A stretch of 64,000 nucleotides of DNA, from assembly GCA_903813345.2 (NCBI GenBank), contig CAIIXF020000009.1:9666030-9730029 (forward strand), written 5' to 3'. The translations under genes were made by a program, and so were the position numbers. The DNA is from Owenia fusiformis. Its lineage: Eukaryota > Annelida > Polychaeta > Sabellida > Oweniidae. Shown here one piece after another: positions 33,865 through 64,000 of the stretch (the stretch's first letter is position 1; every line of letters starts with the position of its first letter). The notes under the pieces are model-generated. The model made no database searches and had not been told where the DNA came from. It saw nothing but the letters and a program-made list of their open reading frames with translations.

Positions 33865-35871
33865 CAACGAATTAATAGATTTATTATACCACCTTTGGGT
33901 TTGGGTTGGTGTCTGAAGCCCTTCCTTGGCAGTGACATAATTTCTAACAATTCATAAAATAAATTCTGTTGATTTTTAAAAGGATATAACAAAGTCCAAG
34001 GAGGTGTCCCGCCATTTATATACAGCACATATGAATAACCGTCCCGCGGGGATCCATTTATTGAGTAGTAATACGGCAGATAGCTATGGACTTTGAAGTA
34101 GCGCCTCTCATAGAAACCTATAGCTACAGAGTTCGTAGTTAGCACATGAAGGTAGACAGCTTTGACATTGGGCATTTCAGAGGAACTCAGGTATGATAGT
34201 AAAGTATCTAAAAGTAAAGAGGCTGAAACAAAGATTGAAAATTAAATTTGGTTACTGAAGTTTTCTAGTTACATAAAGAAGGTCCTTTCTTATTTCTTGT
34301 AATTGCTATTTTAAATGAAATTGTTTTTTGGTCCAGTAACCTAAGTTCCATTGAATCTATTTTTTACTTTATATTTAGGTGCTTAATTTTTTAGTTCTGC
34401 GATAGTATGAGATGATGTGACAGTGACATCAAAAATAATTTGATTCATCTGAAAACATAGGATCAAATCCTATGCTTAAGGCTGATGTGAAAAAATCACT
34501 CTACCCTGGTGGGAATCAAAACCCACATTCTTCCGATTACATGCTCTAACACTTGAGGTATGGAGCGAACAGACTAAATGATTTTATGTATGAATGAAAT
34601 ACTTTGTTTTCCTCACCTATTCCATGTCGTCTGAAATCATTAAGGACACCCAGACTAAGGATGTAAGCTACCTGAGTTGAGGCAATGAAATGGTTGGCCA
34701 AAATGTCCATATCCTGAAACAAATGTTGGAGAATACAGGGTGGTCAAAAAATATACACAATTTTGACACTTTAAAACTGTTTCAACATAAACAATCTTAA
34801 TTTTATTGTATACAGTATTGTGAAAGTTATGAGGTGACAAAAACGTAGATTTTTTTAAACCAACCAGTGAACTGTACGAGTACATACACACTTAACTTAG
34901 AAAACATTACAATCAAAAAAATTACTGAGTCATTAGTTTATTTTTTAACTTAAATGAATTTCTCCATTGATAAATAAATACAGGTAAATTCAAGTCATTT
35001 TTACCATTTATCATGATTTGGCTAATGCCATTCTATTAGACATGATCAAGCCAACTGAAGTAATTCATAAATTCAAGCAATGACCCATATTACTACACAC
35101 ACACACCCATATTACTACACACATACCCATATTACTACACACATACCCATATTACTACACACATACCCATATTACTACACACATACCCATATTACTACAC
35201 ACATACCCATATTACTACACACATACCCATATTACTAAAAACATACCTCTCTATTGCACTTTATGCGTGGCTTCACCTCACAGATAATCATGCCAACAAT
35301 TTGAGTGTTATAAGTTGCAGCAAGGGAATAGAACTTTGGGTTTGATGTGATGTCTTGGTACCATTGCTCTGGGTACCTAAAAATTACAGTTTGCAGTTTA
35401 ATTAATTGCAGTTTAATTAATTGCAGTTTAATTAATTGTAGTTTACAGTTTAATTAACCACATCAGAATGATGAAGCTAATGCAAAATTATTTAGGATGT
35501 AGACATTTTGTGGCCCACCCTGTATATACATGCACTGTATTTCATGGAGGAATGCGAACATATGTGTTACCCCTCAAATAATGAAAGATCATAGGAAAAA
35601 TACAAATTGACAAGTTATTTTAATTTTATCATATTGCAAATGTTTACTTTTTGTTAAAGAGGCACTATACGTACCACGGAAGCACAATCAAGACCCCCCC
35701 ATGTACTGGAGAAACTTATGGCATAATGCAGCTTTAAACTTACTCTATAGGGAACCATTCATGGCACAATTGTTTGACAACATCAATGTCCTGTGGTGTG
35801 AGGAATCGCAGTTGGACCTCATGCTGTAGGCTGAATGACACTGTACTTTGGTCTGATCCGTAGGACCCCAT
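33720..35871 (-). CDS. NAA60: N-alpha-acetyltransferase 60 (NatF)
   Basis: Coding exons 35744-35871, 35247-35376, 34617-34713 and 33720-34222 (phases 2, 0, 1) give 285 residues; human NAA60 has 242. It is a GNAT enzyme that acetylates N-termini of transmembrane proteins at the Golgi face. Family marks: HEWFPIEYPEQWY, LAATYNTQIVGMI, TQVAYILSLGV, RRHGIAS (the acetyl-CoA R-x-x-G-x-A motif), AVYLHVLTTN, and LPYYYSI with YVLYINGG. Glu43, Tyr103 and His144 align with human Glu37, Tyr97 and His138. The acceptor at 34222 (TTTCAG) is chosen over a nearer TTTTAG because only it restores the GIAS motif. An in-frame TGA precedes the ATG. The last 47 residues come from a MITE and replace the usual C-terminal end. 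Confidence 0.95.
34490..34572 (-). repeat. tRNA-derived SINE fragment
   Basis: The minus strand reads GCTCCATACCTCAAGTGTTA then GAGCATG (A-box-like), and GTGGGTTTTGATTCCCACC (B-box-like, with arm pairing). The anticodon region is degraded, so it is not a functional tRNA. It lies in NAA60 intron 3. Confidence 0.5.
35090..35240. repeat. 20-bp tandem repeat abutting the NAA60 exon 2 donor
   Basis: The unit ACATACCCATATTACTACAC occurs about 7.5 times. ACATAC is the reverse complement of the GTATGT donor hexamer, and the array ends at the real donor (35241-35246). Confidence 0.92.
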
Positions 35872-36826
35872 GCTTCAATTTGATTTCATGAGAGACATTA
35901 CTGTTTGTGAAAATTATGCTCATCACAGTTTTTTCGGCAACATCTTTACACTGTTCATTTGATATCATATCATCTAGCTACATTCTGCTTAGTATTTCAT
36001 CTGATGGATTATTTTGTGCACCATAAGTGGATGTACTCCGATAGCTGACCTGGACTTAAAATCAATTCCTCTGTGACGCTGATCGTTATACCTTGAAACA
36101 AACAAAATCGTAAACATTAATATTATTATATATCAATGACATTAACGCCTTTTGCCTGCTCCACCGGTCAATGATTTATCTTTCAATGCAAAAAATGAGA
36201 GGAATTATTTTCACCTAGGAAATGCTTAAGATTACGACTGAAGTCAAATATTGATCTATTTTCTTGTATCTGTTTTCAATGGACCATTTCGTAACTACAA
36301 GTACAGTGTGACACACATTTTTTCTTATCTTGAGACCATTAGTATATAGGGGGTAAACACTGGACAATGAAAGGGAATTTGGATTGTGATTGGAATATTC
36401 TTGGTGATTTGGTGACCTTAGTCCTCCCAACATTTTTCATATTGGACTACCTTTTTTGTTTTATCTGTGCAGACCCCTGCCACTCGTATTTTCCACTGAA
36501 GATACTGTACTAGGTACACAGGTGATATGCCATATCCCTAACAAAGTATGCCCGTTGCAACTAGGCTCCCAGTGACCCTGGCTCTTCTTGGTTCATTTTT
36601 TTATTATATAGCCAATAAATTGTAGCAACTATAGGAGTTGGTTGTATTGACCTCAGGAGTCTGGCATTGAGCTGTAAACTTCCTAGCATCATTTATACTG
36701 TTCTTTTACAACAAGCATGGAGTAAAAGGACACTCCAAACATGTAGTAAAATAACACTAAAAACGATACAAATCATATGTAAATAATTCTCTGAGGAGTC
36801 TGGTTACAGTTTACAAAGACCCTTTC

Positions 36827-37350
36827 CCTACCCACAGGGGCTTGTCTCGAGGGTCGGGCAAGCCCTCCGATGAGTGTGTACTGCTTATTAAGAGTATAAG
36901 GGAGGTCGTTTTTGATGCTTCCTGAAATTTGTAGAAAATGATATTCGTTAAAAATAATATACCGGAAAGAACCTAAGAAAACAAAGAACTCTAGGAACTA
37001 CCAATTTTTAACAGTGAACGTGTCTTGAAGAAGAAATCGACTCTGGAGCTAATAATTTGGATGCAAAAATTGTGGGTATTTGCATTTTAATCACTTCTTT
37101 ACATATTCTTCAGATTTCTCAGCAACTAGTGGATGGATTGCAACCATTTTGGGTAAATTTGCTCTGTAGTGTTGTTTGAATCAGCATGTCGATTATTGAA
37201 AGGATTCCTTATGTTTTTACTGGATATCTAACAATCATTCTCTACAAATTTCAGGAAGCATCAAAAACGACCTCCCTTATACTCTTAATAAGCAGTACAC
37301 ACTCATCGGAGGGCTTGCCCGACCCTCCAGACAAGCCCCTGTGTCCCTAC
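36827..37350. repeat. Palindromic MITE with about 120-bp arms
   Basis: CCTACCCACAGGGGCTTGTC on the left is mirrored by GACAAGCCCCTGTGTCCCTA on the right. The arms continue through GGGCAAGCCCTCCGATGAG and GGGAGGTCGTTTTTGATGC with few mismatches. Upstream of NAA60; no frame. Confidence 0.85.
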
Positions 37351-37579
37351 CATAGCCCGTTTTTCAAAAAAATCAAAAAAAATAAAAACAAACGGCAAAT
37401 TCATTAAAGAATCCAGATATAGCTAGTATTATGAGACCTAGGTACGAAAAATTTAAAACAAAGATCAAGATACATAAAAGAATCAATACTAACCCCAATT
37501 TGGACGAATGCATGCGTTCAATTCACCAAAATTGACGAAAAAGTAGCAACGCAATTCGGAAATATTTTTGGATATTTCT

Positions 37580-37589
37580 CACTTCCGGT
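37580..37589 (-). promoter_or_regulatory. Possible ETS-type promoter element upstream of NAA60
   Basis: ACCGGAAGTG on the minus strand lies in a locally CpG-richer stretch (about 37500-37680) 1.7 kb upstream of the NAA60 ATG. ETS sites are common in housekeeping promoters. This needs a 5' UTR exon splicing to the coding exon, which I could not define. Confidence 0.25.
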
Positions 37590-37689
37590 ACAATGTTTCA
37601 GAATGACTGCGCGCATAGTATCACGAAATATTGGCTGAGTTTTTAAATGCTCGCGGCGCAAGTCTGTTGCGTAATATTTATATGAGATA

Positions 37690-40052
37690 TCTCCCTAGGT
37701 ATCACGAAAAAAGATCAATAGGCCATGTGGAGCAATGCATCAAGTGCAAATTTTGGAGAGCAACACCTAAAAGTAATGGTCATTCCACATTGCAGTGCTT
37801 GAATCCTGAAACCAAACTGTGGTTTAGTTAAAATAATGCTGGTATGATATGTATATTGCGATACTTTTTAACAGTAAAAACAATCAAATTCTAAGTTGAG
37901 CGAGGTGTGAGGATATAAAAATGACCGCACAAAAAACGTACTATATTTAACATGTCTAATACTAAATTGGAACGGTGGAAGTCAGGGGGACAATTTGTGT
38001 ACAGTCTCAAGAACAACCTAGACATGTGCAAGTACCCTAAAAACACAGATGATATGAAACACATTCTGCTAGCTGAATTAGAATATACTATCTAGAATCA
38101 GCAAGGTCGATACACTTACAAGATAGAACCATTGCATAAAATTTGTCGATTTTCACGAGATCGTGCCATGGATTATACGGATTAATAGCGGTTTTTACTT
38201 ACAGTGTCTAGTATCATTCTTCACAGTTTTTGGTCCTTTCCCTTTGGCACTTGTTCTTAGATATTTACATAGGTTTCTTCATATTTTTCTCAACCTATGA
38301 AGACAGTCAGGTTTTTGTCTATTTTTCTTCATCTCCCCAAAAAACGCATCTCTCAAGTGAAAGGATGAGCTGGATATATGCCCTTTTGGTCCCTCAGTTA
38401 AATGTATGTGAAATATGTTTTTTTTTATAAATGGCCCTATAGTCATACTTGATAAGTATATTATTAATTTTTCATGAGTTTTGATGCATAATTAACCCTA
38501 TGCTGAGAGTCAGAATAAGTATCCGATCAAGAAAATATCATTATCATAGAAAAACACCAATGGCAACATGTATGACATACAAACTGACAAAGAAATAACT
38601 TAAGACGCCTGAAGAATTAATAAGAAAATCATATTTTCAAATGTATTAAAGGATTTTTTTTCAAATTTTTGAATTTCTCGCCAGTTTAATTTGAAGGGGG
38701 AAAACAAGATTGCTGCCATTTTATGTAAGAAATATCAAATATGAAATAAGGTTGCTTCGCTTTTAATTTTCACAATGAGCAGTTCTCCGGTTTAGGTTTT
38801 TTGATTGATTCCGACTCTTTATCACCAGGGTCATGTATAGAGATTATAAAATTGAAACCAAAATGTTGTGCTAAGCATGAATTTGACTGAAATATTTGTA
38901 ACTTTACCAAAACAATTGAAGTCTCAAAATTGGATGCTCAGTAACTTTGAGTGACTATAATCCCTTGATTAACCAGATAAACACCAATTCACTTATCCAG
39001 AAATACCACTCAATGTCTATACAAAGAAAGTAAGCAATGTTTTGGAGGATATGTTTCAAACTTTTTAAGTGCATAAATTATTCATTTAATCATATACATT
39101 GTCTTTGATGCCAATATCCTTCATCAATTGTGAAACAAATTGATCTTTTTGTAATCTCAGAATAAGGATAAGATATTGAAGTTTAATAATATGTGTGATT
39201 GAGTTAGTTTTTCAGACATTACAATTTTTAACATTTCCTAAGTTGATGCCCAGACTCATCCTTTGGACAGTGTACACTGTGTATAACATGTACAATCCAA
39301 ACGCTTCTGTAATCACCCCGGATTGTTTCTTTACTTTACTCTAAACAAGGAAATGCTCAAGAATAAGAAAAAAAATAGCTGGTGGAAATGTTCACACGTA
39401 CAACGATTTCGATAATAATGTGAATAATAGCACTGTATGTTATTTGTTTCGTGTACACCATTCGATGGGTGTGATATTCATGAAAAAGACCGTCACGTAC
39501 TGTATGTACTAATGGAAACAAATTTTACTCAAGACCTACATGTATTCGCCAGTACACGCAGTTTGACGTCCGGTTTTCCGTTTATATGTAAAAAGGCCTT
39601 GAATCGCTCACGCCCAAACCCTCATTCAGACTAGAGTCCCGGGACAAAAATACTAGATCGACAAAAAGATGACAGACAGACCACGTGTGTTCATCTTCGA
39701 GGATCTTTAAGTCAACTTACATGTAGCCCCTATGCAAAAATACAAATAACAGTTAAATTATATAGCTTTCTAAAAATGAGAAAGTCACCAATAGTTCACT
39801 GACAACAATAACATAAACTGTATTTAATGTAAATATATTCTTTGTTTAGATTTTATGTTTGGTTTTTTTAAACACATGCTTGTACAACAATCAACATGAA
39901 AAGTAGTAATTATGTTGACAATGTCATGCAAAATCATAAGATTTCAAAAGGATGAAAGTCTTGTAAACTCATTTTGAAATATCCTTATTTGTCAGTTATC
40001 ATGGTTGCTCCAGTCACTTGGCTGCCACTGGCATAAAGGTTGCTTCAGATTG
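37690..40052. other. Intergenic; nothing recognised
   Basis: AT-rich, with only short chance frames and no clear repeat boundary found by eye. Confidence 0.5.
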
Positions 40053-41075
40053 ATTGTCCCCCACTTCAATGAAGGTTGTCCCCACTACAATGAAGGTTGC
40101 CCCACTACAAGGTTTTCCCCACTACAATAAAGGTAGTCTCCACTTCAATGAAGGTTGGCCCCACTTCAATGAAGGCTTTCTCCACTTCAATGAAGGTTGT
40201 CCCCACTACAATGTAGGTTGCCCCACTACAAGGTTTTCCCCACTACAATTAAGGTTGTCCCCACTTCAATGAAGGTTGTCCCTACTACAATGAAGGTTGT
40301 CCCCACTACAATAAAGGTTGTCCCCACTTCATTGAAGGTTGTCCCCAGTACAATGAAGGTTGTCCCAACAACAATTAAGGTTGTCCCTACTGCAATGAAG
40401 GTTGTCCCCAATTCAATGAAGGTTGTTTCCACTACATTATATTGATGGTTGATCCCACGACAATGAAGGTTGCCCAACTTCAATGAAGGTTGCCCCCACG
40501 TCAATGAAGGTTGTTCCCACTTCAATGAATGTTGTCCCCACTACAATACAATGAAGCTTATCCCCACTTCAATGAAGGTTGTCTCCATTATTATGAAGGT
40601 TGTCCCCACTTCAATGAAGGTTGTCCCAACTTCACTGAAGGTTGCCCCCATGTCAATGAAGGTTGTCCCCACTTCAATGAAGGTTGTCCCCACTACCATG
40701 AAGGTTGTCCCCACTACAATGAAGGTTGTCCCCACTACAATGAAGGTTGTCCCCACTACAATACAATGAAGCTTATCCCCACTTCAATGAATGTTGTCCC
40801 CACTACAGTGAAGGTTGTCCCCACTACCATGAAGGTTGTCCCCACTTCAATGAAGGTTGTCCCCACTACAATGAAGGTTGTCTTCATTATTATGAAGGTT
40901 GTCCCCACTTCAATGAAGGTTGTCCCCACTTCAATGAAGGTTGTCCCAACTTCACTGAAGGTTGCCCCCATGTCAATGAAGATTGTCTCCACTTCAATGA
41001 AGGTTGTCCCCACTACCATGAAGGTTGTCCCCACTACAATGAAGGTTGTCCTTAATTATTATTATGAAGGTTGCT
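40053..41075. repeat. 21-bp minisatellite, about 48 copies
   Basis: The unit CCCCACTTCAATGAAGGTTG(T) varies at a few sites (ACTACAATG, ACTACCATG, GCCCC). Because 21 is a multiple of three, several frames on both strands stay open and give false proteins with VVPTTMK or GCPHFNE repeats. It lies between NAA60 and the 3' end of FIGNL1. Each unit holds the near-palindrome CTTCAATGAAG. Confidence 0.96.
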
Positions 41076-41117
41076 CCAGATTATTTGGCCCTTTACCACT
41101 TTAAAAGTTGTTTCAAT

Positions 41118-41556
41118 AAAACTCGACTAACATAATCGCGCAGTACTAACTTTGACCGTTAATTTGAATTTTTGACCTACCAGATGCTCGAAAATCAAAC
41201 TGCACCGTTTTTTTTCAAACTTATACCATTAAAAAAAAAAAAAAAAAAAATTGCCTTTCTGTCAGTGCATTATTTTATTGTAAAGAGTCCCTCGTTCTAG
41301 CAGCGTTTTGGTCCTCAGCTGTGAGAAGGCCTTCTTACAGCTTAAGGGACAAAAATGCCGCTGGAAGTAGGGACTCTGTTTAAGAGTAGAATGTACAAAT
41401 AGAAAGGGATTTTTGTTATGCTTTGAATGGAACAAGTTTGAAGAAAAACAGTGCAGTATGAGACTAGTAATCCTTGATTTTCAAACATCTGGTAGGTCAA
41501 AAATTCAAATTAACGGTCGAAGTTAGTACCGCGTGATAATAATTGGTCGAGATTAT
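41118..41556. repeat. Palindromic MITE with an internal second hairpin
   Basis: Outer arms: ACTAACTTTGACCGTTAATT and TTTTTGACCTACCAGATG are mirrored at about 41485-41530. Inside, AGAGTCCCTCGTTCTAGCAG at 41284 is mirrored by a CCGCTGGAAGTAGGGACTCT block ending at about 41380. An A-run follows 41229. It lies just beyond the FIGNL1 stop codon. Confidence 0.8.
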
Positions 41557-41670
41557 TTGGACATACAGGGGACATACCCACGAATATAAACTTGCTCCAA
41601 ACAATTAGTCCTCATTTCCACAATGTATTTATGTATGTATGACGAACAAACTATTTCCTCCTCTTGCGTA

Positions 41671-63488
<21,818 letters not shown>

Positions 63489-63759
63489 ATTTCAGATATC
63501 TCAAAAATGTTTCTGGAATGAAGGTCAAGTAAAACCAGAACAACGGCAACGCCAAAGCATATGCGAATCCCATCGAACAGAAATGGCTGGCATTTTTACA
63601 AACGAATAGCAGATATCATAAAACAAAACACCAGAAACGCCACCATTTTCAAAATGGTTGCTCACTAGCCAAGTTGTCATCAGAAGAAATAATATGCTTT
63701 AAAGTAGCCACCTCTAAAATTTTTGAAAAATCGCACACGTACTTGTAAAATAACACACA

Positions 63760-64000
63760 TAAAAATGGTGGCCATTTTGCGACTCCCCAAAGTTTTATTA
63801 GACAATGTGCCATGCTTAAAGCATTCACATATCAAATATGAACAAAATCGCTCCACTACTTTTCGAGTTATAGTAAAATACGTTAAAATGGCGGCCATTT
63901 TTCAAAATGGCCACCTTCTACCAAAAGTGTCATTAATAGAAATAGACAGTGTGCCATGCTTATAGTATTCACATACCAAATATGAACAAAATGGCTCCAC
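63760..64000. repeat. Two direct repeats with AAAATGGCGGCCATTTT palindrome, running off the window
   Basis: Units at about 63763-63857 and 63885-64000 share ATGTGCCATGCTTA-type and CAAATATGAACAAAAT blocks ending GGCTCCAC. Each starts with AAAATGG(T/C)GGCCATTTT. They lie 0.3 kb upstream of the FIGNL1 start codon. Confidence 0.75.

Noticed and set aside
34193-34207. Nearer NAA60 acceptor (TTTTAG, exon starting at 34207)
   Set aside because: It is in frame but puts Asp in the acetyl-CoA motif and removes five conserved residues; the TTTCAG acceptor at 34222 restores RRHGIASLLL.
40054-41104. Several frames of 70-190 codons on both strands
   Set aside because: All are translations of the 21-bp minisatellite, with no splice sites, domain or composition typical of the neighbouring genes.

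Overview
This is a window of AT-rich animal nuclear DNA. It has introns with canonical GT-AG borders, many MITEs, a decayed LINE and several minisatellites. The gene content (a DEG/ENaC channel carrying MAM, CUB, LDLa and PAN modules, a CYP2-like P450, NAA60 and FIGNL1) fits a marine invertebrate, perhaps a hemichordate or echinoderm-like deuterostome. No sequence here proves the taxon. A 23-base run of N at 16042-16064 is an assembly gap.

Region 1 (131-20192, minus strand) is the 5' part of a large gene. It begins with a DEG/ENaC channel N-terminus and first membrane helix, then runs through PAN, LDLa, a MAM domain interrupted by a mucin-like repeat exon, LDLa, the first half of a second MAM, two CUB domains and a MAM second half. 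It leaves the window at the left edge. I traced 18 coding exons (about 1343 residues) with matching phases. The rest of the channel, including the second membrane helix, should lie beyond position 1. Its introns hold a 122-bp tandem array made from one of its own exon ends, a LINE inserted in that array, and several MITEs.

Region 2 (20193-33700) has no recognised host gene. It holds a 6.5-kb foldback element with nested mariner-type elements, a piggyBac-type MITE with TTAA target sites, and other repeats.

Region 3 (33720-35871, minus) is a complete NAA60 N-terminal acetyltransferase gene in four coding exons. Its last exon runs into a MITE that supplies about 47 residues and the stop codon. 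A possible promoter lies near 37580. A 1-kb, 21-bp minisatellite (40053-41075) separates NAA60 from the next gene.

Region 4 (41671-63488, minus) is a complete FIGNL1 gene in 17 coding exons (812 residues). Its 12.7-kb intron 11 contains, on the opposite strand, a complete six-exon CYP2-like P450 gene (46134-50289). It also contains a 6.0-kb foldback transposon with a 9-bp target duplication (50479-56491).

The four genes have no evident shared pathway. The strongest second-look items are the mosaic DEG/ENaC receptor, the MITE-derived NAA60 tail, the exon-end/donor tandem array, and the gene plus giant inverted repeat nested inside FIGNL1.
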